From positions 248,001 through 312,000 of the forward strand of contig JABYQU010000018.1 in NCBI GenBank assembly GCA_022264855.1: a DNA stretch of 64,000 nucleotides, in the 5' to 3' direction. Position 1 is the stretch's first letter; each line of letters opens with the position of its first letter. This DNA comes from Lenzites betulinus (lineage: Eukaryota; Basidiomycota; Agaricomycetes; Polyporales; Polyporaceae). A program made the translations under genes and the position numbers. Shown here piece by piece: positions 41,079-51,911 of the stretch. Below the pieces are notes generated by a model, which did no database searches, was not told the DNA's origin, and was given only the letters and a program-made list of their open reading frames with translations.

Positions 41079-43835
41079 TCATTGCTTGTTCTCCTTCGCC
41101 TTCGCGGCCATCTGTGATGCACATACGCGTCAGCACCGGTCAAAATCAACGCTGCGATCAGGAGAGAGAAGGACGTACGAGGTTAAGCGCAGAGCCAGCC
41201 TTGAACCACTCGATCTGGCCCTCGTTGAAGGAGTGCGCAAGCGCAATCTCCTCCTTCGAGCCGTCCGCGTGCTTCAGTGCGAGCGTCAAGTTCTTGCCCG
41301 GGGCAAACGACTCGAGCCCGAGGATGTCCACGCGGTCGTCGGGGCGGACCTTGTCGTAGTCGGCCGGGTCGACGAACGTCAGCGCGAGCATACCCTGCTT
41401 CTTGAGGTTCGTCTCGTGGATGCGCGCAAACGAGCGCGTGATGATCGCGAGCCCGCCGAGGAAGCGCGGCTCCAGCGCGGCGTGCTCGCGCGACGAACCC
41501 TCGCCGTAGTTGTGGTCGCCGACGACAACCCACTTCACGCCGTGGTCGCGGTAGTACGCGGCGGTCTGCGGGACCGCGCCCCACTCGCCCGTGAGCTGGT
41601 TCTTGACCTTGTTCGCCTCCTCGTTCTCAGAGTTGATCGCGCCGATCAGGCAGTTTTGCGAGATGTTCTCGAGATGGCCACGGTACTTAAGCCACGGGCC
41701 GCCGGCCGAGATGTGGTCAGTCGCTGCATGGTGTGTTAGCTCTGGTAGATACTGTGAAGATGTGCACGCGACTTACTGCACTTGCCCTTGGCCTTGATCA
41801 GGATGGGGAGGTCGGTGGGCGTCTTGCCGTCCCACGGCTTGAACGGCGTGAGGAGCTGGAGACGGTCGGACGTGGGGCTGACAGCGACCTGGACAGAGGC
41901 ACGGTCCTCAGGGGGCGCCTGGAAGGTGTTCTCACCGGCGTCGTAGCCGCGCGGGGGGAGCTCGAAGCCAGAGGGGTCGGAGAACTTGAAGGGCTTGCCG
42001 TCAGTGCCGGTGAGCGTGTCCGTGAGCGGGTTGAAGCGGAGGTCACCAGCGAACGCCATCGCGGTGACGAGGTCGGGCGACGCGACGAACGCGTGGGTTG
42101 CGGGGTTCGCGTCGTTGCGGCCAGTGAAGTTGCGGTTGTACGAGGTGATGATCGAGTTCGCCTCGCCCTTCTTCACGTCGCGGCGATCCCATTGACCAAT
42201 GCACGGGCCGCAGGCGTTCGCGAGAACGAGACCGCCGGCGTCCTCGAACGTCTTCATGACGCCGTCACGCGCGATGGTGGCGCGGACCTGCTCGGAACCG
42301 GGGGTGACAGTGAACTTGCTCTTGGTCTGGAGACCGTGCTCGGCCGCCTCGCGCGCGATGGACGCAGAGCGGGTCATGTCCTCGTACGAAGAGTTGGTGC
42401 AGGAGCCGATAAGCGCGACCTTGAGCTCGGCGGGCCAGTTGTTCTTCTCGACCTCGGCCGCGAACTTCGAGATGGGAGTAGCCAAGTCGGGGGTAAAGGG
42501 GCCGTTGATATGGGGCTCGAGCTCGGACAGGTTCTGCATATATGCGTTAGAGTACCGCCAATGCACGCTACAGCGTCACTCACGATCTCGATGGTCTGGT
42601 CGTACTCGGCGCCGGCATCCGCCTTCAGGTTGTGCTGGAAGCGCTGCGCGTATTTCGCAATGTCCTCCCGGCGTGTCGCGTTCAGGTAGTCGACCATGCG
42701 GTGGTTGAACGGGAACAGCGATGTCGTCGCGCCGATCTCAGCACCCATGTTGCAGATAGTCGCCATACCGGTGCAAGACAGCGACTCAACGCCCGCACCA
42801 GTGTATTCGACGATTGCACCAGTGCCGCCCTTGACCGTAAGAATGCCGGCCACCTTGAGGATGACGTCCTTCGGGGTGGTCCATCCGCCAATCTTGCCGG
42901 TGAGGTTAACCTGGATCGCCTTGGGGCACTTCAGCTCCCAAGGGAGGCCAGCCATGACATCGACCGCGTCGGCACCACCGACACCGCACGCGACCATGCC
43001 GAGACCGCCCGCATTGGGGGTGTGCGAGTCAGTGCCGATCATGAGACCGCCGGGGAACGCATAGTTCTCGAGAATGATCTGGTGAATGATACCGGAGCCG
43101 GGTCGCCAGAAACCAAGGCCGTACTGCGGGTGGGGACGAGCGTTAATATCGGTTACGGACTACGTCAGAGGTGAGCGCACCTTGGCGGTCGCGGTAGCCA
43201 AAAAGTCGTAAACCTCCTTGTTGATGTCCTTTGCACGGGCAAGATCCTTGACGCCGCCAATCTGGGCCTCAATCAGATGGTCGCAGTGGACGGTGGTGGG
43301 GACGGCGGCAGTGTCCATTCCTGCGGACATGAACTGGAGGATAGCCATCTGGAGGGAGTGACGTCAAAAAAGCACGTGCGCTGGCAAGCGAGATTAGCCC
43401 GAACCTGCGCGGTGGCATCCTGGCAGGCAACGCGCTGGCGGGAGATAGGAGAGTCAGTGGGCGAAGACGGGGCGCGGACGCGAAAGGGTGCGCACGTCAG
43501 GGCGGAGCTTGAGGTAGCTCGTGCCGCGCTCAATGTCCTGGTGATGGGGGTCGTCGAGATGACCGTACACGATCTTTTCCGAGAGCGTGAGGGGGCGGTT
43601 CAGCCTGTGACGGCGGTCAGAAGAGGGCAATAAGGCGAAGAAAACGAGGGTCGCACCTGCCGCGGACGACGGCGAGGTTGTCCTCGATGCGCTGGTAGTT
43701 GATGTATGCGTTGGGTTCGAGGTTGGACATGGCGACCTTGGTCGCGCCGATGGGCTCGGCGGCGGTGGCCATGCCGGCGGCCAGCCGCTGGAGCGACCGC
43801 TTGACCACTTGGGTCTTGGAGGTGAGGTTGAGCAT
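41079..43835 (-). CDS. ACO1: Mitochondrial aconitate hydratase
   Basis: The start at 43835 gives [21 protein letters not shown], a mitochondrial presequence, then [22 protein letters not shown]. Further exons carry [20 protein letters not shown] and the [22 protein letters not shown] block. They also carry [27 protein letters not shown] and the iron-sulphur cysteines SCTNSSYED and [11 protein letters not shown]. After KGKC an intron joins to [16 protein letters not shown]. The swivel domain has [23 protein letters not shown]. The final exon is [10 protein letters not shown], ending at 41079. The enzyme isomerises citrate to isocitrate in the TCA cycle. All active-site motifs are intact. Confidence 0.97.
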
Positions 43836-44727
43836 GGCAGTCGCCGTGTGCCGCTCGGTGGTGATGGAGGAGGGAGAAGATGAGGAGGAGGAGGAAGAGG
43901 AGGAGCAAAGGCGCCAAGCGGCCTGACGAATTTATCACAGCTGATTGGGTTCGGACGCGCCCTCCGAATAACCCCGGCTTCGGCCCCACCGGCCCACGCC
44001 CAATCGCCGGCCTCCCATTCGCCGCCGCCGTCTTCCGGGGCTTGGCCGACGCCCGCCTCCCGCCCCCGCCCCCGCCGCACGCGCCCTCGTCCTCGTCCCA
44101 TGACGAGCTCAGCTCGGCGCTCCGAGGTCTGCAGACATCGCTCTCGGCCTCTGTCGCCGCAGCGAGCGCCACGTCGACGCGCTCAGCGCACGTCGGACTC
44201 CCGCACCCGATCCGCTCAATGTCCGACGTCGTCCTCCTCCCTCGCATGTCTCCGCTCTGGAGAACATACGTGAATTCGAAAGACGATGGCGTGGGCGCAT
44301 GGTGCACGCCCTACCGCCACTGAGGCCCCCATCCCTGCGCCTGCCCGCGCTGGGCAGTACCACGGCCCTACGATGGCGTGGGCGCAGGGGACCATCGCCC
44401 CTCACCCCCCCCCTCCGATGCCACTCTCTGCCGCCTGGCCCTTGCTAACGCTGTTGTCACCAGATGGCCGCCTGCGCCCCAAGGATGTAATCTGCACCGC
44501 CATTACTGCCGCCATGTTCTCTGGGGCTCCATGCACAGGCGTACACCGCCGCCGGTGCGCTCCCCCTGCTGGATACGGCACGGGCTTCAAGACACGGCGT
44601 GCGTGTGCTCATGCTCGAGGCAGCCGAGCACGCGCTAGTAGCATATGTCCTGCAGCAGCGCACAGGCACAACGACATGTTGTATTGCGTGCATGTGTGAC
44701 TACGGAATGATTGTATATAGTGTGTTA
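43836..44727. other. Intergenic between aconitase and Cys-rich gene
   Basis: 43836-44290 is the aconitase promoter side, with pyrimidine-rich DNA on the minus strand near 43875-43915. A 17-base direct repeat ACGATGGCGTGGGCGCA occurs at 44284 and 44371. No gene is supported. Confidence 0.45.
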
Positions 44728-45986
44728 CTACTGCGCAAGATCCTCCTCAGCATCCATGAGAGTCAGGTCAATCTCAATCCGCTCGGACTTGAAAGGCCAC
44801 GATGAGGAAGGGCGTGGGCTAGCTTCGCTATCGGTGCTGGCAGAGGATTCAGAGCATCCGCGATCATTTGCAGCGCGAATGCTGGCCAGCAGTGCAGGGT
44901 CCCAGGCGTAGCTGTATGCACGAGACGAAGAGCTGCTGCTGCCAGATGACGAGCCAGAAGCCAAGGATGCAAGAGTTGTGCCGGCTGCCGAGGTACGAGG
45001 GCCTGAGCTAGATGCAGAGGATCCACTGGATGATGAGGCGCCGCTGCTGGACGAATGCAAAGACAAGGCCAGATGAGAGGACGTTGAGGCACTGATGGCC
45101 ATCAAGAGATGCCGATTCTCTTCATCGTCCGTCTGTGAGTAGAGGTATTCAAGGCTGCTACTAGAGCTGGACGGGAGCGGGTGTTGCATGCGAGAGCTTG
45201 AGGGGAGTGGGTTTCGCGGGGTATCCTCAGCGGTGTCCTGGAGAGCCCGGGTGGGAGGTAGGGTAGATTGTGATGCCTTGATAGCCACGGTCAGCTGTTC
45301 GCGTTCCTCGACATCCGTTCGTGAGTAGATATAGGAGGTGGTGCTGTATGGGCAGTTGTCAGATATGATGCATAATGGTCGCACAGTCGCTTGCGCGTGC
45401 GCACGCACCGTGCCATTGGGCCCGCTTGTAACATTGATGCATCGTACTCGACATACGTTGAACTGGTGGCCTCTGGAGCCGACTCCTGAGATAACGTTCC
45501 AGCTTGAATTCCTAACTGCAGCAGGCCCTGTGGGTGAAGGGCTTGATGGCGGCCACAACCTCCAGCAATCTGGCAATGCTTGAAGCACATGCGCCGCCCA
45601 CATACGCTGGAGACACGGCGGTCCATACACATTGCAACCGCACATTTGAACATACGGCGGTATGGACGTGGGCGGGGAGGCGCAGGGGGAGGGGAGGGTT
45701 CGGATCCTGGAGGATGGATCTTCTCGTTGACCCAGATGTGAAACAGGTTGTGTAGCGAGTTTCCATACTGATCGTGTGGATGGTGCTATTGGGTGCAGAG
45801 ATGTATGTTAGTATACTGCCAATATTCAAAAAGGGTGTCACGCACCGATGCAAATGAACGACCATCATTGGCGCAGCCTTGTCGGTTGAGTGTCTGAATG
45901 GGCAGCGGCTGGCTGCAGTAGCCACAGTTGACATGGGAGGTGATCAGAGGACCCCATTCTGATATTTTGGAAAATACGGAGGGCAT
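44728..45986 (-). CDS. Cysteine-rich accessory protein of a basidiomycete transposon type
   Basis: A TATA box lies 66-72 bases upstream of ATG 45986 (MPSVFSKISEWGPLITSHVN). Exon 1 has a CGYC motif and a later Cys. An intron ending CCCAATAG joins to HHPHDQYGNSLHNLFHIWVN. The zinc-type signature follows, in the order CMDRRVSSVCGRRMCFKHCQ and IAGGCGRH. After further exons the C-terminus is very Ser-rich with repeated YSQTDDEENRHLLMAISAS-like units and ends MDAEEDLAQ at 44728. The Cys pattern (C, C, C-x3-C, GGC-x-x-H) recurs in proteins encoded next to basidiomycete DNA transposons. Function is unknown; DNA binding is a guess from the zinc pattern. Confidence 0.6.
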
Positions 45987-46051
45987 ATGGCGCTGGTATC
46001 GCAGGAGTTGTGTGGGAGAAGGGATGGCAGGTTCCGTCGGTGAGCTAGGGC

Positions 46052-46058
46052 TTTTATA
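46052..46058 (-). promoter_or_regulatory. TATA box of the Cys-rich gene
   Basis: TATAAAA on the minus strand (context CTCTATAAAAGCC) lies 66 bases from the ATG at 45986. It helps to fix that ATG as the start rather than the longer open frame. Confidence 0.55.
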
Positions 46059-46267
46059 GAGAACACTCACTGTGATGGTTGGCTGGTTGGATTTTGTCTT
46101 CACAGGTGCGACACGGCGTGCATGACATCATAACAAACATCAACCAACTCACGTCGTATCAGGAGTACAAATACGATACATGGCATATACGAAAGGAAGT
46201 AGACTGTGTGTATGGTATAGGTAGTCTGTGAGTGCTATGAGTCAGAGAAGGATGGCACTGACTGAGG

Positions 46268-46873
46268 CTATGTTTGAGATGGTATAGTGGGTGACGGGAA
46301 TAGAGAACGCGGCAGCGGTGGCTCTGGGCTCAGAAGAAGACTTGCAACAGAGGGAAAGGCGGCATATACTAATGAAGGTGAGAGAGGAGGTGTAGTAATG
46401 ATGGCAGTGTAAGTGGCACAAATCCGAGCAAACTCTGCATCCAAAGCTGCCTCGACGCTATCATCACATAGAACACAAAGACAAACACCTTGGTAGCATA
46501 ACTCCCAGCATGTATCACGACATCCTCGAGACACAACCCGACGCTTCTTCCTGGCATCCTGCTCCAGAGCTCCACTGGTAGTTGACCGGGACCGCTTGCG
46601 TGATTGATGGTCATCCTGAGATTGCGCGGCATCCGTAATTCGTGGAGAGCAAGACCTGATGTCAGGCTGAGCATGAGGTGTAGATGGAGGCGGTTGATGA
46701 GGAGCGCGAGGAGAGCTGCGAGACGTGCATGGAGTAGAGGGCAGCGAGTGATCAGACTCGAGAACTGGGTACATAAGACGTTGTGAGGGTGATAGGGCTT
46801 CAGCACATGGCTTCGAGCTACCGAGTAGGATGGGAGACCGTAGCTGAGAACTGCTCTGAGGTGTTGTGGACAT
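46268..46873 (-). CDS. Hypothetical Cys-rich protein with basic stretch
   Basis: A 201-codon frame from ATG 46873 (MSTTPQSSSQLRSPILL) to a stop at 46268. It has a Ser/Pro-rich N-terminus, a basic nuclear-type stretch (RKRSRST, then ARKKRRVVSR), and a compact Cys cluster CRDTCWELCYQGVCLCVLC. It lies between two frames typical of transposon accessory proteins and may be a separate gene or an internal exon of a longer one. No family is assigned. Confidence 0.4.
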   Translation of the reverse strand: MSTTPQSSSQLRSPILLGSSKPCAEALSPSQRLMYPVLESDHSLPSTPCTSRSSPRAPHQPPPSTPHAQPDIRSCSPRITDAAQSQDDHQSRKRSRSTTSGALEQDARKKRRVVSRGCRDTCWELCYQGVCLCVLCDDSVEAALDAEFARICATYTAIITTPPLSPSLVYAAFPSVASLLLSPEPPLPRSLFPSPTIPSQT

Positions 46874-47102
46874 AGTGAGATGTTAATGTCTGCGGTAGCC
46901 AGATGGTGGTACGGTATCAAGGGAGAAAGTGGGATAGGCGCCAGTCTCATGATTGCTCAAGTTCTGGGTCGTAATCGACGCGCCAATGAATATTCATCAT
47001 ACAATTGCCTGTATGTCATGTACAAAACATAGTCTCGGTCTGGGTTACAGTGATACATATGGCGCATATAGAAGCTAGAGATGTGAGTTGTGCACCATCC
47101 GC

Positions 47103-47939
47103 CTACCCGCCCACTACCTTGCGCTTGTGCATCGGCCGTGCCCTCCATCCAGAAAGGCCCTCGCGTGCGGTATTCCACAATCCAGCGGGTATACGTGGGA
47201 GTTGCCGGGTGCATTCACGCTCTTCGTTGGTTGACAGGCGCCATGCACGAAGGTTTCGTGAATACGTTGTGTGAACATACCGATTTTCGCCGAATATCTG
47301 GTTAAATTGTGTTCGTACGGGGATGGACTTGTCGGTGTATAGTAGTTCAAACGCCTTTGCAACGTCGCGTGCGTACAGGCCTTCTGGCCATGGGCGGGTT
47401 GATGTGGCAGGGGGAATGTAAACACGTCGCACAGTCCATAGCGAGTCGTAGTCATCATATAGCCCAGAAGATGTTGCCACGAGGGGTGAAGGCGGCACAG
47501 GAGACAGTCGAGACGGCTGAGCAACATGCGGAGATTCTGCTGCTAAGGGAGCCTGAGGGAGAGGCTCCGAGTCCAAGCAAGGCGAGGGAATCTGAGGGAG
47601 AAGATCGGAGTCTAGCCAGGGAGTATTGGCCATAGGATATGGCGAGGTGGCCCCGTCAGAAAGCGGAGAGGCAATTTGGGCTAGCACAAGATCGAGGCAT
47701 TCGATCAGCGCTCCATTGTCATCTGGGAGCAGTGGAAGGCAGGACATAGGTAGTGTTGGTCGGGCAATAGCCTGGAGATGAATGGATGGCGGCTGCAATA
47801 ATGCTAGCCCTAACCCCCGGGGAGACTGGCATGCGGGCCCATCCCCGGCGATGTTTGCAAGTGACGAGTATGACGATACGGAGCGGGGGGAGGAGGTTGT
47901 AGTCGGCGGTGATGTTGCTTGTGATAAAGGGCTCAGCAC
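47103..47939 (-). CDS. Transposon accessory-type protein, N-terminal part
   Basis: The frame contains LWTVRRVYIPPATS, WPEGLYARDVAKAFELLYTD, VRTQFNQIFGENRYVHTTYS and RNLRAW, then IPAGLWNTAREGLSGW. The WPxGLYxxDVAKAF / RFxxIFG / TYxxxLRAW order is what I recall from basidiomycete proteins that go with Plavaka-like elements and end in Cys-rich domains. The upstream end starts with GTG. The first ATG in frame is at 47747 (MSCLPLLPDDNG), so the true start or a first exon is uncertain. It may be spliced to the Cys-rich gene downstream (44728-45986). Confidence 0.45.
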   Translation of the reverse strand: MLSPLSQATSPPTTTSSPRSVSSYSSLANIAGDGPACQSPRGLGLALLQPPSIHLQAIARPTLPMSCLPLLPDDNGALIECLDLVLAQIASPLSDGATSPYPMANTPWLDSDLLPQIPSPCLDSEPLPQAPLAAESPHVAQPSRLSPVPPSPLVATSSGLYDDYDSLWTVRRVYIPPATSTRPWPEGLYARDVAKAFELLYTDKSIPVRTQFNQIFGENRYVHTTYSRNLRAWRLSTNEERECTRQLPRIPAGLWNTAREGLSGWRARPMHKRKVVGG

Positions 47940-48041
47940 ACTCCGTGGATGGCTCCAGGCATGGATCGGCCGAGAGGGGGTGGTGTGCGAAGCCCCTTCA
48001 TCAGGAAAAAGCTATTCTGACATAGCGAAGGGCGGAGCTAC

Positions 48042-48053
48042 GTAGGGCTACCG
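48042..48053 (+). repeat. Left terminal inverted repeat of Plavaka element
   Basis: GTAGGGCTACCG, an exact inverted match to 54485-54496, pointing into the element. Confidence 0.6.
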
Positions 48054-48107
48054 GGTAACATAGCTCTGCCACAATCCATGTAGCGCCATGTAGGCGCCGT
48101 CAACAAA

Positions 48108-51100
48108 TCATGTATTAGCCAGGTATCGTAGCATGACGAAGTCATGATGTCTAAGGTATGGATTAACGAAGAACTTCATGTTCACATTGTCAAGGATGTC
48201 GCCCACAATCACACGGCGCGAAATCCGCTTGCCCCAGTTCGGTAACAGATGACAAGTACGTACTATATCAGTAATGGGAATGACTGAGGTGTTCCGCTGA
48301 TGTCGACGGGTCGATGGAGAGACAACATACATACCTGTTGTGTCATCGATGACGTGCAAAGGTGTAAACCACTCTACAAAGGCCAGGGGGCCGGTGACGC
48401 CGAGGGAGCGAGCATCATACATGGGTGGGAGATTGAAGATGACGCGTATACGGGCGACACGGAGACCTGCCAAGGAGACACGGGTTAGCCAGTGGCATGT
48501 GTGGTTGACAGCGATGACTGTGCACTGAGGGTTACATCGAGACAGAAGACATACCTGCAAGCGGCCGCGCGACGTTGAACGGGCGCGCAGGCTCGACGAC
48601 GAGTGCACTACTTGTGTCGCGCGCAAATACGGTTGACATATTCGCGGGTACGCGCAATTGAAGGGGGCGAGGGCCGAGTCGTGAGGGAGATGCGTGGACG
48701 ATGTCGATGAGCGTGTTCTTGGTAACCTGCCGAACAGTAGGTAGCTGCACCTTGAACTGTTTGTAGGCAGCTATGCGAGTGAGGTCGTGGATGGGGGTCG
48801 CGACCAATGCAGCTCGTCGTGGGTTGCTGGCGGTGAGCTTCTTCAGGTATTCTGCGAGAGATACCTTGAAGGTAGTTGCTCCGAACTCGTGCACGATCTG
48901 TGTGACGGTGAGCGACGGAAATGCGGGCTCCTTCGCCACGCGATACCCATGCCTCCATATGTCTTCGGCCTCGTCCGTTGCTGTTCCGGCACTCGCTCCA
49001 GGGGCTCGGAGCCCGGTAGTTGGAACGCCTACGCTCGGATTGGGGGGCGAAGATGGTGGTGCATGTGGTTCCGGACGACCTTGGGGGCCAGCCTGAGATG
49101 TGCGGGACGCAGAAGCAAGAGAGATGGGGGCAGGAGCAGACCTGGGAGGGACGACGGCAGGAGCAGGCCTTGGAGTGATGGCAAGGGCAGGAGCGGCGGT
49201 CTCGGACGGCGGCGCTGGGATGGAGCCAGGAGTGGAAGGACCAAGAGGTGGGGAAGACGGCGGCTCCAGTGCCCCGGAGGGCACATCTGATGGCGAAGCC
49301 CAGGCGAGATATCGGGCGAACCGATGGACTGCTTCCTGGCGCTGCAGCCAGCGTGTCATTTGCTGTATATAGGTAGATTTCTTATTGCTTGCACCATAGG
49401 CGAGCTTCGCGAAATCGATGTGAAGCCGTTCGGGGTGTTCGGTGCTGTATCCGTCCGCAGTGCCGAGGGAGCGTATGGAGGGCTCGTAATGCTCAGTCGA
49501 GTGCCCTTTTGGGAAGTTAAAGTGCTGTCGTATCTCGAGTTCGACGAAGACAGTCTTGTACTTGTGATAGTCCTTCCAGGCAGCGTGCAAAGCGTCGAGG
49601 GAAGCGTCGGTGTGAGTCTCGAAGTGTGCATAATAGATGAAGTCCAGAACCGCGCGAACAGTCCGTGTGACGCGTTCGTCGCCGGCACCGGCGACTACTC
49701 CGAGGAAGACCTTTTCCATGTTCTTGTACTCGGTACCTGTCCACTGGGAGACAAGGGAGATCCCCTTGTTGAAGTGGCGGAGATCTGAGTGCTTCAGCAT
49801 AGCCTTGAAGCGTCTGTCCACTTCATCGCTGCCATCCTCTATTGCTTGGGTTGCCCAGCTCACCAGATGGTCCTTGAAGATTCCTTTGTGAAGTTGATGA
49901 AGGATGTCCGGGGTGAGTGCGGAGAATATGTCGGCATGAGGGAGTTCAGTCCAGAACGGGACGACGGCACGCAGTCCCCATTCCGTGAACTCCGGAGGTT
50001 TCCGGCCTTCTGCAGCTCGCTTGAGAATGGCGGTGACACGGGCGGGATCCTTCAGTGCGGAGAAGGCGGGTTCGCCACGTCCGTTGGGTCCTATAGGGCA
50101 CTTGGGGCAATAGTTCTCCTGACATCCTGAGACGAGGCACTGCTCGGGGTGATCGGCGATATAGGCCGCTAGAATGGGGAAGACTCGACGCACGCGTCCA
50201 TCTGGACAGGTCATCATAACGCCGTCTCTACCCGCTGCCACGAGGGGCTCGAGCATCTTCGACATGCAAAGATGGAACAATCGATATCCCTCCAGGGCAC
50301 GACGCTTCTCCGAATAGCACTCAAGCTTTGTCACTGGGAGATAGCCGAGAAGCACCGTCGCGTGCGCTGAGGGCTTGCGACGGACATCCTTGTCGATGTT
50401 ACCTATGGTAAGATACACGGGCCAGGCAGACTTATCACCACTCATGCGCGACAGCGTGGTTTTGTCCGACGCAAGGATAACAGGTGCGACTGTGGCTCCT
50501 TCGGGCATACGAGCCTAGGGGGACAAGTTGCAATTGGTAAGTTATCTGCCGAGCCTTCACATGTGTCACCGAAACTTACCTGAACATCCCACCACCAGTT
50601 TGCCGTGCCCATATTTCCATATATGCGCTGCTTGCCATTAATATCCGCGTACTGCCTTTCAGGCGCGTATCGGATGGAGTCGTGAAACCCCGGGTTGTCC
50701 ATCAGTTCGCGCACGCAGTCGACCGGGTCCCGCGACCAAACCTCGACCGTCTCCTTCTTCACACATCCATCTTCCCCCACCACATCCCCCACCGCCTCCA
50801 GCAGCTCAACCCTCCAACTTGCCTCGCCGGTAGGGAGCATGTCAATCTTCTTGTAAAACATGTAGTTGCTCTCGAATGAGGGTTTCGTGCGCGTGCGTGT
50901 CTGTAACCCACCAATGTAAGCCTACACATCGTTCAGACTGTGCCATCTGTACTCACAATATCCAGTTTTAGGAATGTCTCGATGTCTTTTTGTGTTAGGC
51001 CAGACGTCACAAGCCAGTGCGCCAGTTGCCACTCTTCCTCGTCCTCGAATGGTGCCCACAGTGAGTTTCCTGCAGCCTTGCGTGCATTGTCCTGACGCTC

Positions 51101-51645
51101 GAACGATGTCTCACCCGCAACGGGCTCTGCGTGGCCAGCGTTTCCAGGGTAGTCTTCTATCCAAGGCTTTCGCGGAAGCCCTCCCTGCTCGACTTCGTCA
51201 TCGGGGACATCCTCGACTGTGACTGGGCGACGTGGACCATGCCCAACATCCGGGGTACCGCTTGAGCCTGCTGGGACAGCTTGGGCAACATCAGCCTCTG
51301 TGCCGACCATGTTGGATCGAAAACCCGCCGCTTATTTGGTGTGTTCTACTCACATGTTGCATGACCGGCTTGTGGGACAACATCACTCATCTGAACGTCG
51401 TGATCATCCCAGACTCCATCACTGTGCAGCCCTAGCTCGCTTGGTACAGTCCCTTCTCCAAGCGCAGGCACAGTTGCGAGAATAGGGCCCATAGATATCG
51501 CCGCGACTCGCCGCAGTGCTTTCGCCGCTGTTGCTGCTCGTTGGCAGTCGGGTTGGTTGGTAATATGCTGGGCGACTCCATGTGCACTCTTCAAGAGCTT
51601 GTTACAATGCGGACAGACGTTCGAGGGGAGGACAATGGCATCCAT
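48108..51645 (-). CDS. Plavaka transposase
   Basis: Exon 1 (ATG 51645) starts MDAIVLPSNVCPHCNKLLKS and forms a C2H2-like finger ending ITNQPDC. Exons around 51300-50950 and 50860-50580 contain LWAPFEDEEEWQLAHWLVTSGL and a GMxxPDxW-like segment ending MGTANWWWDVQ. The large exon (about 50508-48550) has LASDKTTLSRMSGDKSAWPVYLTIGN, then CQENYCPKCPIGPNGRG, FSALTPDILHQLHKGIFKDHLV and the HYEPSIRSLGTADGYSTEHPERLHID region, all typical of the Plavaka (CACTA-related) DDE transposase. A final exon carries RVIFNLPPMY and GPLAFVEWFTPLHV. It ends RYLANT at 48108. A Pro/Ser/Ala linker lies near 49000-49290. All exons appear open, so the gene may be intact. Confidence 0.9.
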
Positions 51646-51911
51646 GGTGATGCGAGGATGAGGACCGAACTGAAGAGGCACATCAACACCAGCACTGGGC
51701 TCGAGAGTACGTCGGAAAGCGGTGCGCCTTCATATCTTTGCCGTGACTTGACTCGTCAACGGACCACTAACCAATGACAAGGCTGCGGGCTCGACCGTAA
51801 TCCCATCCGAGCATTCCCGCTTCCTCCTGCAAATTTTTCCCGCTCGCTCTTTCATCCTTCTTCACCACCACCACTCTCAACCGCCATCCCCCCAACTCCC
51901 TGCTACATATC
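51646..51911. promoter_or_regulatory. Divergent promoter of the Plavaka element
   Basis: These are the 266 bases between the transposase start (51645, leftward) and the DUF6532 gene start (51912, rightward). The right half is pyrimidine-rich (CTCTTTCATCC, CACCACCACC). No TATA box is evident. Both element genes are probably controlled from here. Confidence 0.55.
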
